Assembly (NCBI GenBank): GCA_032158295.1
Contig: CM063252.1
Coordinates: 20,294,036-20,358,035 of the forward strand
Origin: Pycnopodia helianthoides
Taxonomy: Eukaryota; Echinodermata; Asteroidea; Forcipulatida; Asteriidae
Length of the DNA: 64,000 bases
Reading direction: 5' to 3'
Numbering within the stretch: position 1 is the stretch's first letter; each line of letters begins with the position of its first letter. The translations under genes were made by a program, and so were the position numbers. The notes beneath the pieces are model-generated. The model was not told where the DNA came from and did not search any database. It worked only from the letters and a program-made list of their open reading frames with translations. Of the stretch, positions 51,614 to 64,000 are shown in pieces.

Positions 51614-54600
51614 CATTCAGGCGTGTGATTTATCAGAATTTTTCCTGATTTCAGGATTTTTCATTGGTCTCCCTGCACCTTAGTATTTGTAGAAATCGCC
51701 ATACAGAGATGAAAGACTTGGCCCTTGTGACCAAACCTTCAGATATATATTTGCTGCGATTCTATTGTCTTTATTTCCAAACAAAGAGGGAACTTTTATC
51801 AAATTTTCAGGACAGTTCATGGTCATACAGTCTCATTCCTGCACATTATAAGAAACCATAAGCTGGTTCTCACATTTTTCTCTCAAAGTCAGGATCATAT
51901 AATTTATAAAAAATGGTCACAGACTGGTCATTATCTGATGTTTTTTGCTTAAAACCATACATGTTTACCACTGCATTGGGAAGTTAAACAGTGAAAGTCA
52001 ACAGGGGGCGCTATTACGATCGCATGACGATCAGTAGTGCAGCGCATTTTTTGTATTGCTCGGTGTTGTCAGATTGCTATTTGGAAAATAAAATGGAACG
52101 AACCTGTTGAAAAATAAGAAGCGTTGGGGGTCAATGTAGATTTCTGCCATTTTTACACCTATGATTTAAACACCTATAATGTTTGTACTTCGGAAAAACT
52201 CATGGCTACAAACCAAGCAAAGAAAAGTAAAAGTTGTTTTACTTACAATAATATGTCAAGTAATTATTAAATTTGGCAATGGCCAACGATCAAACTTCAA
52301 ATGGATTGTCCTATTTCGTAATTAATCCTTAAAAATGAATAAGATACGGTTTTTCAAAATAAAAATGAATAAGATACTGATTTATATTTACACTCTCTAG
52401 ACCACAATTTTAAATAATGTGGATCCAATGGGCCCTACAGTTTGCACTCCCGTCCCACGTATCGATTGTATTTCTCGACATTCATGATGTATGTTGACGA
52501 CTGACGTCATGATTCAAATCTTACCAATGAGTCAATAGCTTGTCCCTAAAGATATTAGTTTGTCACCCCTTGACTCGAGTGATTTCAAATCCCACTTCAG
52601 AATTTCAACAAGAAGACAAACGATCTTCACTTGGGCGGCCTCCTCTTTAATCTACCGCCCCTTGGTATCGTGTAATCCCCTTGGTCGATCCAATAGGCTG
52701 TGATAGGATTGCCGAAGGAGAAAAGCACCTGGACTACAGTGGAGTCGACTGCCCCACACTGCAACCAAGAGCTTAGTGTTGGTCCCACAGAGAGTTGAGA
52801 CGGGGTTGGGTGTTATAAGACTACAGAGGATGATGGTGATAAATCGTGCGGGAGAACGGAACCTCTTGAAGAGATCTAGACGTGACTTTTAATCCCGTCT
52901 TTAAAGGCTTCTGTACCTAACCCATCGAGAAGGGGGTACATGTACTTCACAAAAAGGGTCGCGGTACATAGGTAAAAACATCTGCAAGTGGTTGAGATGC
53001 GTGTTTCAAACAAAGAGAAAAGTAGAAAAGGCACTTTGATAAATGGAGTGGGGTTAATGGACGAACACTTTATTTGGGTGTTAAGGATGAAACTGCTCAG
53101 GCAGGAAACTGGTACTTTGTGATGTTGTTAAGGGTTTTAGGTGATAGGTGGTCATCCACTAAGATCGGTTTACAGGAAAATCCGGTTAATTTTGTTTCGA
53201 GACTGATGTAGCAGAAAAGAAGTCCCTTGCTTAATGGGAATTCGACAAAACAAGGTTTGTTGGAGGTTCTTGGCTAACAGAAGATCAACTATATGAATCA
53301 GAATGCCTTCAAGTCAAAACTCAAACTCAGTACAGTGATTTCAATTCAATGACCATTTTTATTTTCACCACACACAAGGAACCCAGTCCACGAGACTGTA
53401 AACTGGTGAATAAACAAGGAAAGTAAACAAATTGTTTACCCATCTTAAAACGGCTAAAAGAATCCATTGAAGAAAGTGGGGAAAGTAACGGACCCGAAGC
53501 GTTGTCTCCAAAGAACAGAATTCAAAAGAAAATTTGCAGGGTCACCGACTTGGAAGACTCGTTCTCCTTCTCGTTCAACTAGAAAACATCAAAAGTGTGA
53601 AAGCAATATAAATATTTTTGTGTCTTTCAGATTTATGATTTCCCCCACTTTGTGAGTTTGGTGTTTTGTGAGGTCTTTGTCTTGTGAACCCGTACAAGCT
53701 CAACAGGTGTTGCAAGATTCACTGGACGAGGACTCAGCTATATCCTTGAGTGGAGGAAGGGTAAATACATCTCTCTTGAAGATGTTACGAGGTCTCTTCA
53801 GATTCTTCACTCTCGGCTTCTCATCAAATACGATATTCTGAAGAGATGGATAACATGACGCGTAGTGTTTACATAGGATCAGAGGTATTCAGTTACTCTT
53901 GCAATAATCAAACTTCATGCACGTAGGCATTGTAAAGTTGAGTTCAAATATTTTACACTGGTAACTGCAATAATTAAATCCTCCACGTACAGAGCTATAT
54001 AAAGAACTGGTATTCGGCTGGCTTGTATGTTCTTTTTACATTACGAATAATATACATTATCAGCAGGGGTTGCTAGTCTATATTTATGTTGAATGATTCG
54101 GTTTCTAGTAAGCCTACTGTCAATGAAGGGAAGTTTCAGCTAAAAACATAAATCACTTTACTACATTGTTTAGTATGTCGCTTTAAGGTACGCCTTCGTG
54201 TAACCCCTTACGAAATTTGTGACGGTATTCTCCAACAGCGCCCCTTGTGATAGGCAAGCAAGTTCACACTGGATTTAATATTATGTATTTATAGTTTAAA
54301 CACCACCTTTTCATTGTCATGTTTTTACTGTTTGCTCTCTTTGAGTAGAAAAGTAACGCTGTCTCAAATATTTTCTTAAGTTATGTGACCGTTGAGGGCG
54401 TTCATATACGACTTCTCTAAGGTCTTTCAAGCTCTTTGAAACCCTTCTTAAGACTCTGTAAGTCCTCATTGTGATGCCTGAATTTTATTTTTTCCTACCA
54501 AGCGAATCCTCAGAAGAAGGTGCGGGTAATCCCATGCCAGGGGCATTAAGGGCCTCAGCTCCTCAAGGGAGACCAATCTTGGCCAATTAACTTCTGCAAA

Positions 54601-57600
54601 AATGACCGCGGGGTCGGCTTATCCCAATCCCAGGCCCTCTCTCCCCCTCTACTTCGCTCAACTCCCTCCAGAGACCACAGTACATCTACCTAGTATGCCG
54701 GTCTGCCCTCATCAGTTAGGATTTTCAACCATAGACTATAGAGGGATATATACCAGGTGTTGTTAGACTATAAAACCAATACAAGGTCTTGATAGCCAAC
54801 CGTTGCATGCAATTGCTCATAGTTCTTTTATTTTGCTTTCTTTACTTTTCTCCTTAGCAGCTCGGCCGCCGTGGCTTGATCCCAAACTCTTGCTAAGAAG
54901 TCCCGTGGGCGGTTTTTATCCCGACTTGTTTTGTTATTTGCCGTAGCCACCTGCACACACCGTGCGGCGGGGAGAGAGAGAGCCAAAGATTGGCCACAAA
55001 CCCCCAGGTAGAGTTTGACTTGTGCGTGTACCTTACAACCCGCAAGGGGCGAACTTAAAACCAAACAGCGTTCACTTTTTGTATAAAATCTTTTCAATTT
55101 GCCATTTTTTTGACATCCTCGCGGCTTTTTCACTCCGACACCGAATCTTTCAAAACTTTTTAACGTCTTAAAAATCAAAATCTTTGTGTGGAAATAAAAT
55201 AGAGGTGCCAATCACACCAACACACCAAGTCGATTGTGACAACAAAAAGAGAAAACCGGGAGCATTTTTTTTTCTTCTCGTGCGTATGCGATATTACAGA
55301 GAGCGACCCGTTAAAAACACCACGGGCACTTTGGACCCAGAAATGCCACGAAGCTATTTATCTAGCTAAACGAAAAGCGCGCCAGGTGAAAAGAATTCTA
55401 GCTTCAAAATAGAGAGCTCTCTCTCGCCAGTTAAACGTCCACAACCCATAACTTCACACTTTGTGGTAAAGTTGGAGTCGGTTTAGAAGTCATGAAAGAC
55501 TAAAAGCGGCGTGGCTGAAGCTGTAGCAGTTTCAATCTTCTTAAGCAGACGCTATAGGTAACAAATGCCGTCCCCAACCAAGCGATGGGTGAATTAGATT
55601 GCTCCCTTTTGATTCTGCATTGGTAGCGTGGAATGGGACAAGTTGGTCACAGACACTGGGCGTCTACCGTCTGGTCCCTCTATTGACTGTTCTCACCTCG
55701 ATTGAACGGTGGCGTGAAATCGCCAAAAAGAGGGTTCATGATTTAAGAATAACATGATTTAAACACTCTGTCGCCCGATAGTCTTCAAAACGGTGATGTT
55801 TAGTTTAACTATATAGCCTGCAGGTCATAGGGCATTTCTCAACTCAAGTTTGACACAGTGTTTTTACTCGACTAGGCTGTGTTGCTCAATGAATCACTCA
55901 ACCCAATCATAGCCATTCTTATATTCAGCATTTCTATTTCTATTTTCAAGACAGTTCGTTTAAATGTATCCATATGATCTAAGGGCTAGACTGCATGAGT
56001 GGGGGATGAGATATTAACGTTGATTTGTATAAAATGTTTTGGTTGGCCAAAGTTGGTGTAAAGGGTAACACTCACATCAAGTAACTTCAAAGGCCAAATA
56101 TTGTAATATAAACCAATAACATTATCAATTATATTGACAAATATACCAGTACATTACATTAAACAGCAATTACTTTAAAAAACCTCTTATTTAGAGCGCC
56201 GCCAGCGACAATGGGGTGTACAGTTTCTTTGATCGTCCAGTCATTGCACTTTCGAGGGACTCTCATTTCCTTAAAAAATGACCTTTTACCACATTCTGAC
56301 AGGTTTGAAAAAATCTTCTGATCGACACCTGTGTGGCTATTAAGCAGCCTTCTTCGTTACCCCTGTCATAGCATGGATCTAGGGGTATGGTCATAATGTA
56401 CGTAGTGGTCCATTTTGGAACTTAGACCGCAGTTTGTCATTGAGTCAAGTCATGGCTTTGTTAAACCCACTTAGCAAAATTTGTTCCTAGATTTTAAAGC
56501 AATGGTTTCAGGTGTGAAAGGTCTTGCAGCTGCGGTTTTTTAGGTGAAGTTATTTTTTTGTGACTCGTTGTTTGCGTTTTAAATTAGGTCTTGTTGAAAA
56601 GAGGTTTTTAAATGGGAATAGCATGTCTCACTATGGAAAAAAGTAGATCACAATATGATTTGACAAACAAAGAGTCGACCGGTTTTCAGTTGGTCAACGA
56701 ACTGAGTTTGGAAGTAACCTGACTGATGGATATGACTGATGCATAGAGTGGGTTCATGACCTAAAACAGCAAGTCTTTGGATTGTATAATCGCGTTATGG
56801 TAGTTCGTAGATTTTTAAATTTTGTTAAGGCTACGATTGAAAATGAACGAAAAAATGTGGAAAATTGTAATTAATTTTGTTAATTCCTATGGATATACGC
56901 AATTTTGAAAAGTCACAGCTATAACCGATGCGAGGTCGAAAAGTTAAGTACATTAATGTACAGTTTAGCCGCACCGTAAAGAACATAATGGTTTTGTACA
57001 TTCTGTTAATATTTCAGTAAAAATTGCAATATATTTTTGTATAGATTAAAAAAAACAAAAAAAACACGAATACTTTACAACCCTCCCACGGATATGTATA
57101 AATCTCTTAACCTTTTCGCTGAGTTCACTGTGATGAAATTTACCTGCTGGAAATTTAGAGAACAGGAAAGGAAAGTTAAGTCCTTTCTTGCTTGTTTCCA
57201 ACGAAAAGTTCTTGTAAAACACCTTGTTTGTTTCCTTTGGACCAGCCAGCCTTGATCCCGATATCAGTTTCTTCTGGATTGTAGTTTATTATCGGATACC
57301 CAACACCAATTTACTGTAAGTTTGTTCCAATGGTCCTTTGCAATGCTTTGATAATAGCACCGGGAGACTTTGAAAAGTTATTTCGTTTGTGCTTAGGCGG
57401 GACGCTGGCAGCTACACAGCCCGGGTCCCAGTGGAGTCTGACCGGTGTGGATATCCCGAAATTCACGGCGAATAATAATTCCGAATGAATGAATGATGGA
57501 GTGAAATTGTGAGAAAGGATTAGAATTAGGTCTGATCCGTAAGCCAAATAAACTCTATCCGACTCTACCGTATGGGGATTTTTCTGAGGGGTTGAGTTTT
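51614..57600. other. Non-coding region, first half of the gene-poor right end
   Basis: No exon with recognisable similarity on either strand. Points of note: a good CTCF-like TCAACAGGGGGCGCTA at 51998-52013, a weaker GCGCCCCTTGTGAT at 54238, GC-richer patches near 52620-52830, 54510-54720 and 57390-57470, and G homopolymers (about 57605). Listed open frames are short, often with non-ATG starts, and look accidental. Could be upstream sequence or an intron of a gene beyond the window. Confidence 0.55.
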
Positions 57601-60600
57601 TTAAGGGGGGGGTGTTGACAATGCAGCAAGTGGAGCAGAATGGGAGTCAATGTCGGCACTATATGGCGGTCGGTTCGAGCATGCTTCGAGTTAATGTCCC
57701 CGGCATTCAGTGAGGTTTAGGAACTTGATGGCAGAGCCGTGGTGAAAGGCTGGTATTATGATAACTTATGGGCCTGGAAAACGGCTTGTTTGTGTCGGCG
57801 GGTTTGAAGCAGGGTCATGGAGGACAGATCCCAACACCTGTATGCTTCTCCCGAGGGGACAATAATCAACCAGTTGACATTTGATTTCTACAATTGCCCA
57901 ATTTTCAAGTTTGATTCAATCTCAATCGATCGTGTATGGAGGAAAATGACCACACGAACATCTGATGATCTTATCAGATTGATGTAGGCTATAAGCCTAG
58001 TTAATACGCACGTTGGGTTAGGAGAGAATAATATACCAACAAAAACCACTGCACTTTATGGAATAATGACCCTTCAAATCAATAACTTTATATAAAAAAA
58101 ACACCAATAAGGAACTTAAGTGATAAACAAAGCTGAACCGAAGGAGGAAATGCCCGCATGGGAGCCATTCATGTGAGCTGAGATGATGTTTTCATGACAC
58201 AGCATACAGATCAATATTCACCCCCTACACCCATTTTGTATACCAGAAGGTCCAGTCTAATATCATAAGGTCAACGTTGTACATTGCACACCTATAGTAA
58301 CTGTTTATAATTCTACAACCTCTTTATAGAAGGGCTACCAACCACACTCAAAATCCCAAACTTCCGCTGAGCTTTCAATACAGAAAGAGCGAGCAATTTT
58401 GACAAACAAATTATGCCAGCTCGACTTCTGGGTGATAAGGGGGGTTTGTAAGCAACTTAACCCTGACTTTCTTTGACATGCAAACTAGTATAATATCAGC
58501 ACAATACATGGATTATAAAGTGACGCTGTGTGTGACTCATGAAGCAATCCTATAGCTTCACGGTGAGTTTCCAGCTTTCCCGCCCGCAGACTTTTTCCGT
58601 TTTTTATAGTTTTTTTGAGGAAGATTGACAGCGTTGCTGGTTGTCATAGTTACGATGCATTGGGGATGCAATTCAAGTCAATTTGGCAAAAGGACATGAT
58701 CAATCATCGATGTAGCTGTGGTTAATGAAAAGAGTTGATTGAAAGGACAGCAACAAAATGGACTGGAGAATTCAATTCAGTTAAATTAGACGGTCCTGTC
58801 AACGAAATTTGGGAGTTACAATCTTGTGCCCATGTTACAGCTCGAACCCCTCAACTTGTAGACAAGTGATCCGATAACGGTGAGAACAAGACACGTCAAA
58901 CTCTAGTTTTCAATTGATAACTAGGTTCACTTGTCATGAATACGTCGTGTCATTAACAGAATTCATAGACCTTTGTCGATTTAAAACAAAAAACTATTTG
59001 GATTTTGGGGGAACGGAACATATTTTCTTCGTTTTTACTCTGACTTTCCCTTAATACCATTGTGAGTTACACTCACTAACTTTGCAATCTTTCAGTACAA
59101 GCGAAGAAACACGAGCTTGCTTCTACTAAGACAAAGAAATTTTGCCTCACAGTAATAGCTTTGCATTTATAAAATAAATCTATAGATCTATCATAGATCT
59201 CTCCCCCAGAAATGTTAGTCAGGATCTGTTGTGGAATTATACAATTCCGAATACAATTTATTCTTTGTCGTTATTTAACAGAATTGCTTTTATTTCAAAA
59301 GTTCCAAACTAACAAAAGCTATGGTTTATTTACCTGTTGAAAATAACTTCAACAGGGGTTAAGCAACAGTTAAACAAACAAATAACTAGAAAATGAAATA
59401 CGTTTTTCTGAAGGCTCTTTGGTCTCCTGACAAAACATGTTGACATCAGCACCGGCAAAATTCGCCGAACCACGGCTGAAGTCTTGCAAAACATAACCGT
59501 GACGTGTCTGGTTGACGCCAAAAAAATTAATCAAAATAAAAAGGCAACTTTTATACCGATATTTTTGTTAAAATCAATAAACAAAATACTATTGCGGTGA
59601 TGTAGTATTGTTTAAACGGAGACCCTATTGCGCCATATCATGATTTGCCACAACATTGCGGTCAACAGTGAAGGGGCTGAAAATGCCACAAAACTCAATT
59701 TCCGTTTTACGGTCGCCTGATTAAATAGCAACTAAGACGAGCCTCATTGGACCGTGCATAGGGCAAGACACTGCCTCCCCCCTTTCCGGCCATTTAATAA
59801 TCACAGAACAAAAAGCAGAGGTGGATTACAATCGAATAAGTCAATGCAATACTAATCAGTTCGTTGGGGCTAGCTTCCTGGACATTGGGCTGAGTATTAA
59901 CGATTGGAGTCCGAAACAATTGAAATCTGCGTTGATGTTTGACCGGGGCTTGGAGGCATTATCAGGCGAGCCGGTCTGGCTGGCTGGGGGGCTGCACGAT
60001 GCAGACTTCCCGTCAGATTGGGGAGGTTACGCGCTCTGCTGCGTAATCAGCCGTCTTCTAGACAAACAAGACAAACCTTCTCATGATAGCATTGCCATCA
60101 AATTCAAATTGAGTGTTCATTCATTCATTCATTCATTATTGAGGGCGGTTAGAGGTCAGACCGTCCAGGTTGCAATATTGCACAGATTTCAGCTTAAAAC
60201 CACCAACACAATCATGTCTACATAATTTGATGTTAAGACTAATTAATAATACATGACTGTCTCTGCTGAAAAAAATTGTAGAGTACGTTAGTTCCAATTA
60301 GCTCCGTGTATCAGGCCTGTTCAATAAACGCTCAGTGTTCAAGTTGGTAAAGATACCAATAAGTCTTTGAAGTACAGGTCCTAATTTATATCATGCTCTT
60401 CAAGTTTTACTAACGAATACTGAACATGCATTAACATATTGTTGGATTCATAGGTACAGGTCAGAACTCAGAAATGTCAGAGCTTAATGAAAATAAGTTA
60501 AACTGAAATTTAATTTAATTTTTGTCAATAGTATCTTACGAGAGTTTTTCTAGTTAATGCAATCACTGGATTGACACAGAGTAATTTTAATACGTTAATC

Positions 60601-63600
60601 GAATTTCCTTTTAAAAATCTTCTTTTATGAGTTACAAATTATGTTTTCTTAAAAGCCTGTACGACTGAATGACTAATGACCCATCAAGGTATTCTTCGGC
60701 GGTGTTTCGAGGTCCACCCACCAGACAATTGACAAATCATCCCCGGGCCCCGGGACGAAATCCTTGCATTGCTTTGTCCAAAGCGAAGTCCCTTTTTCTC
60801 CTTACCATATCTTTGTAGATTAACAAAACATAGCGAAGATAAATGGTTTGGTTGATGTTGATTGTGTTTATTTTAAGTTGATTGTTCCATTATATATATT
60901 TTTAAGTGCGACTGCTTCGGAATTTCAATAAGGAAGACCAGTATTGCCAGAGAGGACCCCGTGTTCTTCCCACCAACGTTTGAAAGTGAACACGATGTCT
61001 GGGGTATGATGGGGTTCTTATCGCAGGGATTGTTCTAACGGTAGCACTTAACAAAGGGCGAAGGAAAACAGGAAGATTAAATCAGTCGTGAAACAGCGAC
61101 GGGAAGTGACCTGAATGAGAAGAACAAGTATACGATGAGAGGTTTGAGACCACGAAGAGAGGACCAGCGACAAACAACAACACACCAAGCCACACTGGCC
61201 AAGCGACAAGGCCGAGGACAAGGCTTGTTTTCCCTCCTCGCCAGGGTGTTGTTCTTTGGTTTCTCCTCCCCCCTTGCTGAATAACAAACCAGAGCATAAG
61301 AATAAAACCCGAACGATCTACAAAAAAGAAAAAAAGGAAGAAAAAAAACCCAGAAGGTCATCTTCTGTGTAACCAGTTAAGTCCAGATTAAATAACACAT
61401 CAATGCGCCCGGTACTGAAGTTAATCGTTTATTTTTCCCGTTTGTCAGAAGTCCTTGGCTCATCAATGCATTTCCAGCTCGTCACGCAGACCTCAGTGTG
61501 AACTTGGCCGAGGCGTCGGGCTCACGGACGGCCAAGCCATCTCCTGACGACATCGCGACGGGGGTACCGGCCCGTTACTCTTTATATTTGTCAACAGGGC
61601 GAAAAACGAGAACAAGAATGGTTTTAATAACTACATCATAAGTGTCAATAGCCAGCCCAGACGAGCACCGCGGTTGGTCTTTAGGCATTCAAATCTAACG
61701 CCAGTTTTTACTTCCACTCCGCTACATTTGTCAAGTTTTACGCCCTGCGAATTCTTCCTCACTGCGCGCGAAGAGTTTGTTTTGTGTGCAATGAATACGA
61801 GTTACATAAATTGGATACAAATGCATTCTTGTCACCGACTGACTTTGTGATTATAATAATTTGCCAAGGCAATAGGTCGAGAAATTGTCGCGAATTTTCT
61901 CAAAGCCGATGTTTTGTTGCCCTACCCGCGGGAGGTGATGTTTGAATGACTCGTGGAAAACACACAACAACAAATACACTCCGCTATTGGTTCGTTGGTT
62001 ACCAACACTTTGGGAGTTATTTCAAAACTGTAACTGTATTTAATTGCCGATGCAACATGAAGAAGCCCACGCACAAAACCAACAGCAAAACCTCAAACTG
62101 ACGTGGGCTACAAAGACTGGAAACTCATGACGAAATAAATAGGTCATACAACAATGCCTTCATGGGGGAAAATGTGCCACATGAACTAATGTTCATCTTA
62201 TTATCTTCCTTCACCAGCAAATATGTTTTGATTTGACAACATTTTCTGACAGTGCCATTATGTACGTTATCCAGTTCAGCGTTAATGTTCAATACATCAA
62301 GAACCGTTGACTTCTCATCCGGGAAATATCAAGTAAATTATTAATAACACAGGGCAAAAGACAGCAAGAATTTGTCAGGATTATTTCGCTTAATGAAACT
62401 CTCTAGTTTTTAATTACAGCATTTGATCATTTTGTGGAATCAATTTTACAGGTGGATGCGTTTTTGAGAATAGCAAAAACACGGTTTTGTCAGTTTTTTT
62501 CGTGCACACTGTGTGCCTAAGTTCAATTTAACCCAAATCAAAATAAAAACTAATTTTAGTATTTAATATAGAGATGTTTGTTTGGACAACAATTCATAGC
62601 AATGTCATGGTAATGTCAAGATTAAAAGTGGGATTTTATGTAAAAATTCGTTAATTTGTTTTTCGCATAAGTTCCAGAGCTTTACAGACTTTATTAAAAA
62701 ACAACGCATGGAGTTTTGCTTTGTTTTATTGTCTTGTTTAATGCACAAATTGATTCCCTTTTTAGAATTTCAAATAAACTTTACTTCTTTTCGAAAAACC
62801 AACCTACGTAGGCCCCCTAGAGAACAATTGTCAGGAAACAAAGTAAGCTTTTAGAAAATACTTCACTTTAAAACAGGTTACTGAAGATCACATCCTCTTC
62901 ACAGATCATGTTTTAGGAGTGAAGTACACCCTGACTAAATAGTCTTATCCTTTAAGACTAAGTGGACTCATTAGGTACGTTGAGCAGTTAGACTCCATTT
63001 GGATGTAAAAAGGTGTAACAAGTCTGTATTAGGAGTTCACACGTTTTTAAACCATGACCAAAAGCTGCATTGTGGTGGCACGGCTACCAAGACCTGCTAT
63101 AAAAGGGTCTCAGGTATAGGATTCGTATTAAATTTGTGTTTCTGCCGTATACCCTTAACGTATTTTAAAGAAACGGGTTTTTTTTTAATTCATAAGCAAC
63201 AAGTAAACAAAACGAACAAACCGATATAGGGCACAATTTTCTGTTACCATGGCGAGATTTCGTACTTTCACTCTAGGACTACGCTATGAGATCATGAAGA
63301 GCTGTCACAAATCATGTCAAAGAACTTTTTTCAAGAAAACCTAGCAAACCATGCCTCTGGCGAGTATAGCATCACAAGACTTCACTAAATGCTAGCATTC
63401 TATAGTGTTGTTATATTCCAAAGTACTGACACCTTTTAGGGTTTAACACTGTCTGTGGTATTTACTCTTGATAATTAAGTTCCCGATTCGGAGAGGGGTG
63501 ACAATCACACTGTCTGACCTTCCGCGGAGATTACACCTTTGCCGAGTGAGTATGTAAGAATGACTTATTAAAGACAACACTCAGTTTGGAATGGTCGTGT

Positions 63601-64000
63601 TTAAATCCGCTAAGAGTGAGTTTTAGACAAGATTCGCATACTTTGCTCTGACTGGCTTATAACAGTTTTGCTTCTTCCTGGAGATTGAGGGGGGGGGGTG
63701 GGGCATTGAGTTTTCTTCCACGGAGACACTCAACATTTAGCATTATAACTGACTTGGGTATAGGTTTGGGGAACAGAGAGCAGTACATAAGACTGATGAC
63801 GTAACCCTAACAAACTTGGCAATACTTTTCAAAGTCATAATGATCATTTTGTTAAGATAGTTTGCACTAAATGAGACAATTTGAAATACAAGAAAAGAAC
63901 ACCGAGAAATTAGGCATGTTTTGAGCTTTGTAATCACAACTAATATCAGATGAAGATGGTTCGAGGGATCTACTGCTCGTCTTTTATGGCGTAATCCCTG
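57601..64000. other. Non-coding region, second half of the gene-poor right end
   Basis: No gene recognised. The longest open frame (59821-60225) starts at GTG and runs through a TTCA microsatellite. A GC-rich patch lies at about 61470-61590 (including GGGGGTACCGGCCCGT) with CpG-rich surroundings to about 61770, and G10 at 63689-63698. The mix of AT-rich DNA with CpG patches would suit the regulatory domain of a neighbouring gene to the right, but that is a guess. Confidence 0.5.
60116..60137. repeat. (TTCA)n microsatellite
   Basis: Five and a half TTCA units; it produces the repetitive part of the spurious open frame at 59821-60225. Confidence 0.85.

Noticed and set aside
53467..53655. 62-codon basic open frame
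   Set aside because: It starts at TTG, has no acceptor/donor partner and no similarity that I can name.
54828..55211. 127-codon minus-strand open frame
   Set aside because: Its start is a non-ATG codon (ATT), it is Lys/Arg-rich low-complexity, and there are no flanking exons that would extend it.
59821..60225. 134-codon open frame, the longest in the right end
   Set aside because: It begins at GTG, includes a TTCA microsatellite, has no family-like motif and no splice context; it looks accidental.
61048..61361. Hydrophobic Cys/Leu-rich minus-strand frames
   Set aside because: They arise from purine-rich low-complexity DNA; three frames are open at once, which is not typical of real coding sequence.

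Overview
This is a eukaryotic, animal-type window: about 37% GC by eye, spliced genes with GT/AG introns, and many short non-autonomous transposons. The protein sequences, the repeat families (TTAA-flanked and GGGCCC-ended inverted-repeat elements of a type I associate with echinoderms and hemichordates) and the presence of a dissatisfaction-type nuclear receptor suggest an echinoderm or other ambulacrarian. The species cannot be fixed from the sequence alone. Exon models below were built by hand from splice sites, codon phase and remembered family similarity; every junction listed is phase-consistent.

Layout, left to right. 1-7236 (+): CDC40/PRP17 spliceosomal WD40 protein, 12 exons, 5' end outside the window. 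7.2-14.0 kb: intergenic, with two MITEs, a 2-unit duplication, a ~110-bp tandem array and an AT-rich block full of homeodomain-like motifs. 14016-31305 (+): an NR2E nuclear receptor whose DNA-binding and ligand-binding domains match Dissatisfaction (dsf, NR2E4) better than Tailless/TLX or PNR; 6 coding exons and two very long introns. 33132-38702 (-): TRMT2B, mitochondrial m5U methyltransferase, 9 exons, tail-to-tail with dsf. 38849-42089 (+): MEAF6, a histone acetyltransferase subunit, head-to-head with TRMT2B (146 bp between start codons). 44099-47051 (-): OSTM1, a lysosomal/osteopetrosis-associated membrane protein, 6 exons, with an apparent 1-nt frameshift in its signal-peptide region. 47370-51108 (+): MRPS31, mitochondrial small-subunit ribosomal protein mS31, 7 exons, head-to-head with OSTM1. 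51.1-64 kb: 3' UTR and then about 12 kb with no gene I can recognise.

How the genes relate. TRMT2B and MRPS31 both serve the mitochondrial translation system, and each shares a divergent promoter region with a neighbour. Both minus-strand starts lie in YY1-like ATGGCG contexts. OSTM1, an NR2E receptor and CDC40 all map to 6q21 in human (from memory), so their closeness here looks like an old linkage group, with dsf standing where vertebrates keep NR2E1. The CDC40/dsf boundary carries a tandem array whose unit repeats a GCGCCCTCT core resembling the CTCF core; this is a testable insulator candidate. I found no prokaryote-type system, CRISPR array, rRNA gene or intact autonomous transposon. The most rewarding places to look further are the dsf locus, the tandem array, the OSTM1 first exon and the unexplained GC-rich block in MRPS31 intron 1.
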